From assembly GCA_934378025.1 (NCBI GenBank), contig CAKRPM010000037.1, positions 1-9,380 of the forward strand: a stretch of 9,380 nt of DNA, read 5' to 3'. The notes beneath the pieces were generated by a model. That model worked only from the letters and a program-made list of their open reading frames with translations. It did no database searches and was not told the DNA's origin. Below, piece by piece: positions 1 through 6,903 of this stretch (positions are counted from its first letter, which is position 1; the number at the start of each line of letters is the position of its first letter). Source of the stretch: an uncultured Eubacteriales bacterium. GTDB lineage: Bacteria; Bacillota; Clostridia; Oscillospirales; QAKW01. Both the position numbers and the translations under genes were made by a program.

Positions 1-1689
1 AAAGGAACTATTATTTTGGCGGTAATTTTAAGCATCACCTCCAATTTGCTGGCGCTGGTCGGCCCCAAGCTTTCCGGCAGCGCCGTGGATTTGATCGCCG
101 CGGGGCCGGGGAAAGTGGACTTCCCGAAAGTGGGACGGTACTGCGCCCTGATGCTGGTATTTTATATTGTCAGCGCGGTCTTTGCATATTTATTGAATGT
201 CATTATGATCAAACTGGCCAAAAAAGTGGCGATGGACATGCGGCGGGATGTGTTTGATCACCTGACCCGTATGCCGGTCGGTTTTTTCGACGGCCACCAA
301 ATCGGGGATATCATCAATCGCCTTTCCTATGATATTGATACCATCAACGCTTCGCTTTCCACCGATCTGGTGCAGATTTTGGCCAGTGTGATTACGGTGG
401 GCGGCAGCCTTGCCATGATGATTTATATTTCGCCGCTGCTGGTCAGCGTATTCGCCGTGACCATTCCCGCCAGCCTGTTGTTTACGCGCTATAAAACCAG
501 ACGGGTGCGGCCGTTTTTCAGAAAACGCAGTGAAAAGCTGGGGGAACTCAACGGCTACACCGAGGAGATTTTGACCGGTCAGAAAAGCGTGAAAGCGTAC
601 GGACGGGAGGCGCGCATGAGCCGCCGCTTCGCCCGTAAAAACGATCAGGCGGTGGAGGCCTATTATCAGGCGGAATATCAAGGGTCGCTGATCGGACCGA
701 GCGTAAATTTGATCAATAATGTTTCCCTTTCTTTGGTCAGCACGCTGGGGGCGCTGCTGTTTTTTATCGATCGTATTACGCTGGGCAGCATTTCCTCCTT
801 TGTGCTGTATTCGCGCAAATTTTCCGGGCCGATTAACGAAATGGCCAATATTATCAGCGAACTGCAAAGCGCGACCACGGCGGCGGAACGGGTTTTCCGC
901 CTGTTGGACGCTCCCGAGGAAACGCCCGATCGTCCGGGCGCTTTGCCCTTGCCGACGCCGACAAACGGACGCGTTGAGGTAAAGAACGTTTGCTTCGGCT
1001 ACACGCCCGACCGCACGATTTTAAAGAATGTCAGCTTTACCGCGCCGCCCGGCGGGGTGGTGGCGATCGTAGGACCCACCGGTGCGGGAAAAACCACGGT
1101 GATCAACCTTCTGATGCGCTTTTACGACCCGACTTCGGGAAGCATTTTGCTGGACGGACGGGAGATTCGCGACTATCGCCGTGACGCACTGCGCAGCGCT
1201 TATACCATGGTTTTGCAGGATACATGGCTGTTTTGCGGCACGGTGCGGGAGAACATTGCCTACGGCAATGCCGACGCGACAAACGAGCAAATCGTCGCCG
1301 CCGCCAAAGCCGCGCATATTCATGAGTTTATTGAGTCGCTGCCGCAGGGGTATGACACCGTGCTGTCGGATGACGGCGTGAGTATTTCCAAGGGGCAAAA
1401 GCAACTGTTGACCATTGCGCGCGCCATGCTTTCGGACGCGGAGCTACTGATTTTGGATGAGGCGACCTCCAATGTCGATTCCCGCACGGAAAAGCTGATC
1501 CAAAGCGCCATGCGCCGCCTGATGCAGGGCAAAACGTCCTTTGTCATCGCACATCGCCTGTCCACCGTGCAGCATGCCGATGTGATTTTGGTGGTGCGGG
1601 ACGGCGATATCATCGAAAAGGGCACCCATGAACAATTGATGGTAGCGGGCGGTTTTTATCGGACGCTGTATGACGCACAGTTTGAATAA
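1..1689 (+). CDS. ABC exporter half-transporter (permease fused to ATPase), 5' end missing
   Basis: This is a membrane exporter subunit with an N-terminal transmembrane domain and a C-terminal nucleotide-binding domain, acting in the cytoplasmic membrane; the substrate cannot be told. Hydrophobic segments lie around codons 4-24, 45-70, 124-165 and 230-275. The ATPase shows Walker A GPTGAGKTT at codons 358-366, a Q-loop near VLQDTWLF, a signature reading SISKGQ at 461-466 instead of LSGGQ, Walker B LLILDE with catalytic Glu at 487, a D-loop SNVD and the H-loop His at 518. The reading frame is open from base 1. A TTG at 16 preceded by AAAGGA could pass as a start, but family members carry about 30 more residues before this first helix, so I treat the gene as truncated by the window edge. 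An intact Walker B with a degenerate signature fits one half of a heterodimeric exporter (the TM288-type half), whose partner would lie upstream. Confidence 0.93.
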   Translation, partial: KGTIILAVILSITSNLLALVGPKLSGSAVDLIAAGPGKVDFPKVGRYCALMLVFYIVSAVFAYLLNVIMIKLAKKVAMDMRRDVFDHLTRMPVGFFDGHQIGDIINRLSYDIDTINASLSTDLVQILASVITVGGSLAMMIYISPLLVSVFAVTIPASLLFTRYKTRRVRPFFRKRSEKLGELNGYTEEILTGQKSVKAYGREARMSRRFARKNDQAVEAYYQAEYQGSLIGPSVNLINNVSLSLVSTLGALLFFIDRITLGSISSFVLYSRKFSGPINEMANIISELQSATTAAERVFRLLDAPEETPDRPGALPLPTPTNGRVEVKNVCFGYTPDRTILKNVSFTAPPGGVVAIVGPTGAGKTTVINLLMRFYDPTSGSILLDGREIRDYRRDALRSAYTMVLQDTWLFCGTVRENIAYGNADATNEQIVAAAKAAHIHEFIESLPQGYDTVLSDDGVSISKGQKQLLTIARAMLSDAELLILDEATSNVDSRTEKLIQSAMRRLMQGKTSFVIAHRLSTVQHADVILVVRDGDIIEKGTHEQLMVAGGFYRTLYDAQFE

Positions 1690-1711
1690 TCCACGGTCAA
1701 ATTACACAAAA

Positions 1712-1744
1712 AAAGCGGCGCATTTTTGGACAATGTGCCGCTTT
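1712..1744 (+). terminator. Hairpin after the ABC transporter gene, possible terminator
   Basis: A 12-bp stem pairs 1712-1723 with 1733-1744, with one G-U pair and a 9-base loop. It starts 23 bases after the ABC stop codon. The downstream T-tract on the plus strand is poor (TTTCGTGTTT). The A-run just upstream would give a U-tract only for minus-strand transcripts. Termination of the ABC transcript is therefore likely but not certain. Confidence 0.6.
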
Positions 1745-1767
1745 CGTGTTTCCGGGGGCGATTGCAC

Positions 1768-1796
1768 TTGACATCATTTCGGCAATGCTTTATAAT
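1768..1796 (+). promoter_or_regulatory. Perfect-consensus sigma-A promoter for the LRR/SLH gene
   Basis: TTGACA at 1768-1773 and TATAAT at 1791-1796 are separated by exactly 17 bases. Both hexamers match the housekeeping sigma consensus in every position. Transcription would start near 1803, leaving an AT-rich leader of about 43 bases before the start codon at 1846. No operator or leader structure is evident. Confidence 0.9.
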
Positions 1797-1845
1797 TTTA
1801 ATATATATTATGTATTACTATACCTAATGAAAAGGGGAATCCACT

Positions 1846-4800
1846 ATGAACAAAAGTCGGCGATTTTTGTGTGTTGTTCTGAGCGTCTTGATGTTGCTCG
1901 GTATGGCCAGCGCCATGTCCGTTTCCTTTGCGGCGACGGAGGGGGCGTTTGACTATACGGTGAACAACGAAAAAGCGACCCTCACCGCGTACAACGGTAC
2001 GGACGCGGCGGTCACCGTTCCTGCAACGCTGGGCGGTTATCCGGTTACGGGCATCGGCAAAAAAGCCTTTGCCGCCAAAGCGATTACAAGTGTTTCGCTG
2101 CCGGAGGGCGTAACCCAAATTGCAACCGAGGCGTTTAAGGACAGTGCACTTCAGAGCATTTCGTTGCCCGCCACGCTGCTGAACATTGCGGACGGCGCAT
2201 TTATGAATACGGCGCTGAGCGAGCTGGCAGTACCGGAGAGCGTGACGTATATCGGCGTGGGCGCTGTCAGCGGCTGCACAAAGCTTGCACGCCTTCAAGT
2301 ACCCTTTGTCGGCAATGCCGCAGGGGAGAATAACTATTTCGGCGCGATTTTCGACGCGGTGAAAGCGGGGGAAAACGCTGCCGTACCGTCGGCATTGAAG
2401 GAAATTATCGTCAGTGCGGACGACACGCTGGATCAAAAAGCGTTTTACGGTTTTGACAAGGTCGAGCACATCGTATGGAGCAAAGCCCCCAAAAGCATCG
2501 GCGGCTATGCTTTTTACAACTGCAAGAGTTTGAATAATCTCGAAATGGCCTTTACCGCAGCCGACGAGATCGGGGCGTATGCCTTTTACGGCTGTCAAAA
2601 GCTGGAAAGCATTTCGCTGCCGGCACGCATTACCGGCATCGGCGCTTTTGCTTTCGCGGGCTGCACCGCTTTGAAAACGATCAGCGCGGGCGCAAAGCTT
2701 TCGAGCGTCGGCGAAGCGGCGTTGCAAAACACCGCTTGGTTGGCGGAGCAGGCCGACGGGCCGGTTCTCCTTTCCGGGGTAATGATTACATATAAGGGCA
2801 AAGCGCCCGATCAATTTACCGTTCCGAGCAATGTGACGGCGCTGGCCGATAAAGCCCTGGCCGATCGCAGCGATATTAAGGAACTGGTGATTCCCGCAAC
2901 GGTGAAATACATCGGTGCGCAATTGCTGCAAAACAATACCGTAGCGGCGGTGAGCATCCCCTATTTCGGGGCTTCTGCGGCGGATAACCGTACGGCGTAT
3001 CTGGGCTATCTGTTCGGCTACGGCAGCGAGGCGGGCAACGCCAAATTGCCCAAGACCCTCACGACGGTTACATTGACCGATATGACCTCCGTTCCCACGG
3101 CGGCCATGGCGGGCGCAAGCAAGGTGAAAACGCTCACCATCGGCGAGAGCGTAAAGACCGTTAAAACGCGTGCCTTTGCCGATTGTACGGCACTGGACGT
3201 TTTGAATTTCAATCCGGTCAATGCGACTGTTGAAAATGATGCGTTTGATAACAGCAATGTGGCCACCGTTTCTTTCGGAAAAACGGTGAAAACCATTCCT
3301 GCCAATCTTTGCACCAATAACTACAATTTAAAATCCGTAACGATTTCCGAGGGCGTTGAGCGCATCGAGGCGAGAGCCTTTGCAGGCTGCTACAACATGA
3401 CCAAGTTGACCTTCGACGCGAAAAACTGCACAACAATTGCGGCAGACGCATTTTTGTACTGCCACCGACTGAATGATATTGAAATCGGATCGTCCGTCGA
3501 GCACATTCCGGCCAATCTCTTCAGTGAGTACGGCGGTTCCAACATTACGGAAATTGAGATTCCCGCAGGCATCAAGAGCATTGATGCCGGTGCCTTTGCC
3601 AAATGCACCTCGCTGGAAACACTTTATTATAATGCCGCCAACTGCACCATCGGTCAGGACGCATTTTCCAAGTGCACGAAGCTCAGCGACGTGCTCATCG
3701 GAGAAGAGGTTACCACCGTTCCTGCCAATCTTTACACCGGCAACACCGCGCTGAACTGGGTGATCCTGCCGGAGAACGTTACCGCCATTGCACCGCTGGC
3801 ATTTGCGGACTGCACAGAGCTGACAAACGTCTTTGTCGGTGAAGGACTGCTTTCCGTCGGAAAAGATGCAATGAAAAACACCAAGTGGTATGATCTGCAA
3901 GAGGACGGCGACGTTTATCTGGGCAGAGTATATTATGCCGCCAAGGGTACGCGCAGCGGCGAGGTTGTTTTGGACGCTCAAACCACGGCGATTGCCGACG
4001 GAGCATTTGCCGGTCAGAAAAATATTACCAAAGTGGATCTCCCCGTCACCGTGAAAATGATCGGTGAGACGGCGTTTGACAATACAGATCCGGGTCTGAT
4101 CCTTTCCTGCTATGACACGGCAGAGTATGTGATCTCCTATGCGACGGCGCACGGACTGACCCTTTCGCTGAAAAACTGCCCGCATACGGATACCTACTAT
4201 AAAGTTGTTGACGTTGACTTTGAAAAAGAAACCGCAAAGCTGGATGAAGTTTGCCAGGCCTGCGGCGCCAGATTGTCCGGCGGTGATTTTTCGTTTGACG
4301 ATCCCATGGAAGGCAAATGGGTGCTGGTCGAAGAGCCGACCTGTACCGAGCCGGGCGTGAAACAACGCGTGATCGGCACCACAACGGAAGAGGTCGCGGT
4401 ACCCGCCAAGGGTCATGCACCGGGCGAGTGGATGATGACCGAAGAGCCCAGCTGCAAGGCCGAGGGCGTAAAAGTACTGGTTTGCATCGATTGCGGCGAA
4501 GAGCTGGATACGAAGAGCATTGCCAAAACCGATCATGTACACGGCACCTGGAAAGATGTAAAACCCGCACGTACCTATTGCAAGGGCTTGCGCGCCAAGG
4601 TGTGCGATGTATGCGGCGTATATCTGGATACCAAAGAAATCGACAAGCTGACCGCACCTGAAAATCAAGAAATTTTCTTGGATGTCATGAGTTCGGATTG
4701 GTACAGCAAAACCGTTTACTTTGCGTATAACAACGGCCTGTTCGAGGGTGTGGACGATACCCATTTTGCACCGGAAGAGGAAATGACCCGCGCCATGTTC

Positions 4801-5226
4801 GTAACGGTTTTGGGCAGATTGGCGGGCGTCAACGTTAAAAATAACGTGTCCACCAAGTTTACCGATGTTGAGAAAAAGAAATGGTATACGGGCTATATCA
4901 AATGGGCTTCGGACAACGGTATTGTGGACGGCGTCAGCAAAACGCGCTTTGCCCCAAATGCACCGATTACGCGCGAGCAGCTGTGCACGATGATTGTTCG
5001 TTACTGCAACTATGCAGGCATCAAATTGACCGATAAGGTGGATGAGGTGTTCTTTAAAGATAATGATCAGATCAGCTTGTACGCCGTGAAAAATATTCAA
5101 ACCTGTCAGAGAGCCGGCATTGTTAACGGCCGCGGAAACGGCTATTTCGCACCGAAGGCTACGGCCACCCGTGCGGAAGTGGCAAAACTGCTGCAAAACT
5201 TTGCCGAGAACTGGTTGGCCGACTGA
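1846..5226 (+). CDS. Secreted BspA-type leucine-rich-repeat protein with three C-terminal SLH domains
   Basis: This 1126-residue surface protein is predicted to be exported and held on the cell wall by SLH domains; a binding or adhesion role is inferred from the fold, and no ligand is known. An AAAGGGG ribosome site at 1831-1837 fixes the ATG. Residues 1-30 form a signal peptide (KSRR, a hydrophobic core, then SVSFAA). Residues about 35-765 carry roughly 25 LRR_5 units with the recurring pattern IG..AF..C..L. Two family-typical interruptions begin NTAW at 295 and NTKW at 678. Residues 778-925 form a cysteine-bearing linker with CxxC pairs at 803/806, 880/883 and 920/923, which may bind zinc. 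Three SLH domains follow at about 944-995, 1005-1058 and 1069-1122, with TRAM, TREQ and TRAE motifs. The gene has its own promoter and terminator, so it is probably monocistronic. Confidence 0.95.
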   Translation: MNKSRRFLCVVLSVLMLLGMASAMSVSFAATEGAFDYTVNNEKATLTAYNGTDAAVTVPATLGGYPVTGIGKKAFAAKAITSVSLPEGVTQIATEAFKDSALQSISLPATLLNIADGAFMNTALSELAVPESVTYIGVGAVSGCTKLARLQVPFVGNAAGENNYFGAIFDAVKAGENAAVPSALKEIIVSADDTLDQKAFYGFDKVEHIVWSKAPKSIGGYAFYNCKSLNNLEMAFTAADEIGAYAFYGCQKLESISLPARITGIGAFAFAGCTALKTISAGAKLSSVGEAALQNTAWLAEQADGPVLLSGVMITYKGKAPDQFTVPSNVTALADKALADRSDIKELVIPATVKYIGAQLLQNNTVAAVSIPYFGASAADNRTAYLGYLFGYGSEAGNAKLPKTLTTVTLTDMTSVPTAAMAGASKVKTLTIGESVKTVKTRAFADCTALDVLNFNPVNATVENDAFDNSNVATVSFGKTVKTIPANLCTNNYNLKSVTISEGVERIEARAFAGCYNMTKLTFDAKNCTTIAADAFLYCHRLNDIEIGSSVEHIPANLFSEYGGSNITEIEIPAGIKSIDAGAFAKCTSLETLYYNAANCTIGQDAFSKCTKLSDVLIGEEVTTVPANLYTGNTALNWVILPENVTAIAPLAFADCTELTNVFVGEGLLSVGKDAMKNTKWYDLQEDGDVYLGRVYYAAKGTRSGEVVLDAQTTAIADGAFAGQKNITKVDLPVTVKMIGETAFDNTDPGLILSCYDTAEYVISYATAHGLTLSLKNCPHTDTYYKVVDVDFEKETAKLDEVCQACGARLSGGDFSFDDPMEGKWVLVEEPTCTEPGVKQRVIGTTTEEVAVPAKGHAPGEWMMTEEPSCKAEGVKVLVCIDCGEELDTKSIAKTDHVHGTWKDVKPARTYCKGLRAKVCDVCGVYLDTKEIDKLTAPENQEIFLDVMSSDWYSKTVYFAYNNGLFEGVDDTHFAPEEEMTRAMFVTVLGRLAGVNVKNNVSTKFTDVEKKKWYTGYIKWASDNGIVDGVSKTRFAPNAPITREQLCTMIVRYCNYAGIKLTDKVDEVFFKDNDQISLYAVKNIQTCQRAGIVNGRGNGYFAPKATATRAEVAKLLQNFAENWLAD

Positions 5227-5246
5227 TCGGTTTTCACAAACAAAAC

Positions 5247-5279
5247 AAACGTCCGCGGAGGCTGCCGCGGACGTTTTTT
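5247..5279 (+). terminator. Strong intrinsic terminator of the LRR/SLH gene
   Basis: A perfect 10-bp GC-rich stem pairs 5249-5258 with 5265-5274 around a 6-base loop. It is extended by two A-T pairs and followed by a run of six T ending at 5279. It begins about 20 bases after the stop codon, a classic Rho-independent terminator. Confidence 0.93.
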
Positions 5280-5421
5280 GTAAAACGGTCGGCGCAAAGC
5301 GGTCGGTCGTATTGACCGGTAGGCGGAAGAAAGTGAAATCCGCCCGTCAGGGCGTAATCGGCCATGCGGCCATTGCAGAACGGCGCGGCCGCGGACAGAG
5401 AAAAAAGAAAGGGTAATCGGT

Positions 5422-5922
5422 ATGAAAAATATTGTGTTGATCGGTATGCCGGGCGCGGGGAAAAGCACCATCGGATTTGCACTTGCGGAAAAGCTGGGCT
5501 TTACCTTTGTGGACACCGATACGGTTATAGAACAAAAATACGGTGAAAAGCTGTGTGAAATCATCGCGCGCGTGGGCGAAAAGGAATTTTTGCAGATGGA
5601 AAACCAAACGGTGGCGGATTTGCAAGCCGAAAACAGCATCATCGCCACGGGCGGCAGCATCGTGTTCGGTCGGGACGCGATGGCGCATTTGCACCAAATC
5701 GGGCATGTGGTGTATTTAAAATGGAGTGTTCGGCAGCTGGAAAAGCGGCTGGGCGATTTAAAGGCGCGGGGCGTCATTTTAAACGGCAGCAGAACGGTTC
5801 GTGAAATTTATGCCGCGCGTTCCCCCCTGTATGCGCGGGAGGCCGACTTTACCTTGGACGGCTCGGATATGAGCGCCGCCGCTTGTGCGGACGCGATTAT
5901 AAAAGCTTTCAAAACAAAATAA
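5422..5922 (+). CDS. Shikimate-kinase-family P-loop kinase with a divergent substrate site
   Basis: By family this would phosphorylate shikimate with ATP in chorismate synthesis in the cytoplasm. The protein has 166 residues, normal for the family. Walker A is GMPGAGKST at 8-16. The acidic pair D31 and D33 sits in VDTD, and the conserved late arginine is R133 in RSPLY. Two family features are missing: the FRxxE motif reads FLQME at 56-60, so the shikimate-binding arginine is leucine, and the GGG turn reads GGS at 77-79. From memory, a clostridial subgroup annotated as shikimate kinase shares this FLxxE form, so it may use another substrate. A ribosome site AAAGAAAGGG (5404-5413) precedes the ATG. 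No aro gene is adjacent and no promoter is evident in the preceding 140 bases. Assignment to the family is firm; the activity is not. Confidence 0.88.
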   Translation: MKNIVLIGMPGAGKSTIGFALAEKLGFTFVDTDTVIEQKYGEKLCEIIARVGEKEFLQMENQTVADLQAENSIIATGGSIVFGRDAMAHLHQIGHVVYLKWSVRQLEKRLGDLKARGVILNGSRTVREIYAARSPLYAREADFTLDGSDMSAAACADAIIKAFKTK

Positions 5923-5945
5923 GCGGCAGCTTTCCCAAAAAATCA

Positions 5946-5994
5946 GCGGCAGCTCCATGCAGGCGTACTTGCATGAAGCTGCCGCCTCTTTTTT
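5946..5994 (+). terminator. Terminator after the shikimate-kinase-like gene
   Basis: A long stem pairs 5946-5961 with 5970-5985, with one C-A mismatch and an 8-base loop, followed by CTCTTTTTT through 5994. It lies 23 bases after the stop codon. A second copy of the outer left arm, GCGGCAGCTT at 5923-5932, can pair perfectly over 10 bp with the same right arm (5976-5985), so two mutually exclusive hairpins are possible. Confidence 0.9.
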
Positions 5995-6060
5995 GACCGC
6001 ATTTGGCCATGAAGCGGGCAATTGCACGTTCGGCAGCGATTGGCCGCGGCGCAGGCCGCC

Positions 6061-6220
6061 GCGCTTTTCGTACGGAAGTAACAATAGGGAACGGCTCGTG
6101 GGGCCGGTAGCACAACCGCCGCGCTTTTCTATATGCTCCGAAATTTTTGGGGTTGTTTCGATGATATTTGCGGTAAATGCCGCCGCACGTTCAGCAGCAC
6201 ATGGCCATGGGGCAGGCCCC
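6061..6220. repeat. First 160-bp AB unit of the tandem duplication
   Basis: This unit is directly followed by a second copy at 6221-6380. The first 118 bases (6061-6178 against 6221-6338) are identical. Most differences fall in a short patch after that point, then identity resumes through the 10-bp palindrome CATGGCCATG at 6200-6209 and 6360-6369. Confidence 0.93.
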
Positions 6221-6380
6221 GCGCTTTTCGTACGGAAGTAACAATAGGGAACGGCTCGTGGGGCCGGTAGCACAACCGCCGCGCTTTTCTATATGCTCCG
6301 AAATTTTTGGGGTTGTTTCGATGATATTTGCGGTAAATTCTTCCGCATATTCGGCAGCACATGGCCATGGGGCAGGCCGC
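6221..6380. repeat. Second 160-bp AB unit of the tandem duplication
   Basis: This is the near-identical partner of the preceding unit. It differs mainly at 6339-6352, where the first copy reads GCCGCCGCACGT and this one TCTTCCGCATAT. It runs straight into a third, more diverged B block without an intervening A block. Confidence 0.93.
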
Positions 6381-6582
6381 CGCGCTTTCTATATAACCTG
6401 AAACTTTGGGGTCGTTTCGGCGATATCTGCGGTAAATGCCGCCGCACGTTCGGCAGCGCTTGGCCGCAGAGCATAGCAGCCACGCTTTCCATGAAACGGC
6501 GCCGGGAGGTTTGCTTTGAGTTTCGGGCTTGCGCCGCGTTTTTTGCCAAATGATCGCCCTTTAGAAACCGGCGGTTAAAAGA

Positions 6583-6667
6583 ATCGGTAGCTGCCAAATC
6601 ATCGACCCGTCTTGAAAAAACAACGGTATAAAGTGGTCTTTGTCTTTGGGGACATAAAAAAATCGGC
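6583..6667. repeat. 85-bp direct repeat, copy 1
   Basis: It begins ATCGGTAGCTGC and ends AAAAAAATCGGC. It matches copy 2 at 6705-6788 with about seven substitutions and one A-run indel. Read on the minus strand it lies directly after a terminator-like hairpin (6663-6684). A shorter and more degenerate relative can be seen just before it, at about 6545-6580 (GCCAAATGATCGCCC compared with GCCAAATCATCGACC). Confidence 0.9.
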
Positions 6668-6684
6668 AGTGCAAAATCTGCCAA
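6663..6684 (-). terminator. Secondary terminator-like hairpin downstream of fba
   Basis: On the minus strand a 7-bp stem (6663-6669 with 6678-6684, one G-U pair) is followed by seven U from the A-run at 6656-6662. It lies beyond the main fba terminator and could catch read-through. The stem is short, so strength is uncertain. Confidence 0.55.
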
Positions 6685-6704
6685 GCCTATATTATTTTAA
6701 AAAG

Positions 6705-6788
6705 ATCGGTAGCTGCTAAATCATCAACCCGTCTTGAAAAACAACGGTATAAAGTGGCGCTTGTCTTTGGAAACATAAAAAAATCGGC
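6705..6788. repeat. 85-bp direct repeat, copy 2
   Basis: This is the partner of the copy at 6583-6667, offset by about 122 bases. Its end (AAAAAAATCGGC) forms the distal arm and T-tract of the main fba terminator, so in both copies the repeat begins at a minus-strand terminator tail. Confidence 0.9.
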
Positions 6789-6855
6789 TCCCGCCGCGGC
6801 GTTTTGAAAACCGTTTTACGTTTTCAAACGTTCGCCCGAAAAGGGAGCCGATTTT
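6777..6855 (-). terminator. Main fba terminator, long two-tier hairpin
   Basis: A perfect 13-bp outer stem pairs 6780-6792 with 6843-6855. An inner stem pairs 6800-6811 with 6820-6830 (one bulged T) around the loop 6812-6819. On the minus strand the stem is followed by seven U (6777-6783). It lies about 50 bases after the fba stop. On the plus strand the tail (TTTTATCATTTT) is weaker but could act as a bidirectional stop. Confidence 0.9.
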
Positions 6856-6903
6856 ATCATTTTCATGATTTTCCGCTTGGGAAAAATCAGGCCGGAAAAA
6901 AGA

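Larger units (their letters stand above)
6013..6490. repeat. Modular noncoding repeat array of alternating 60-bp and 100-bp blocks
   Basis: Six GCGCTTT-type boxes occur at 6061, 6121, 6221, 6281, 6382 and 6482 (the last reads ACGCTTT), spaced 60, 100, 60, 101 and 100 bases apart. The 60-base block A (6061-6120 and 6221-6280) contains GGAAGTAACAATAGGG. The 100-base block B (6121-6220, 6281-6381 and 6382-6481) contains GATAT(T/C)TGCGGTAAAT and ends with a CGGCAGC...TGGCC segment. A partial B end at 6013-6060 precedes the first A. The order is therefore partial B, A, B, A, B, B. The 160-base AB unit shifts the reading frame at each copy, so the short open frames across the array are unlikely to be genes. 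No transposase, tRNA or terminal inverted repeat is visible. Function is unknown. Confidence 0.9.

Noticed and set aside
16..18. TTG at 16 as the true start of the ABC transporter gene
   Set aside because: Although AAAGGA precedes it, the family normally has about 30 extra residues before this helix and the frame is open to the window edge, so truncation is the better explanation.
3328..5196. A 622-codon open frame on the minus strand opposite the LRR/SLH gene, and a similar 377-codon one at 1798-2931
   Set aside because: They lie antisense to a clearly real protein with recognisable repeats and SLH motifs. They have no family features and no suitable ribosome site that I can see; long antisense frames are expected from the codon bias.
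5281..5400. Possible relative of the repeat array upstream of the shikimate-kinase-like gene (GGCCATG, then CATTGCA, then GGCCGCGG, in the same order as near 6005-6055)
   Set aside because: The match needs several gaps and consists of short GC-rich words, so it is not distinguishable from chance. I see no gene or promoter in this stretch, only small inverted repeats.
6013..6490. CRISPR array
   Set aside because: Units are 60 and 100 bases and repeat along their whole length, with no short repeats separating unique spacers and no cas genes nearby.
6608..6635. Promoter-like TTGAAA and TATAAA words inside the 85-bp repeat
   Set aside because: The spacing is about 9 bases, too short for a sigma-A promoter, and no gene follows on that strand.
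5957..6684. Several short open frames on both strands within the repeat array
   Set aside because: They are made of repeated segments whose 160-base period shifts the frame at each copy, they lack clear ribosome sites, and they resemble no known family.
6013..6860. Insertion sequence or its remnant
   Set aside because: No transposase-like frame, terminal inverted repeats or target-site duplication could be found. A MITE-like origin remains possible but unsupported.
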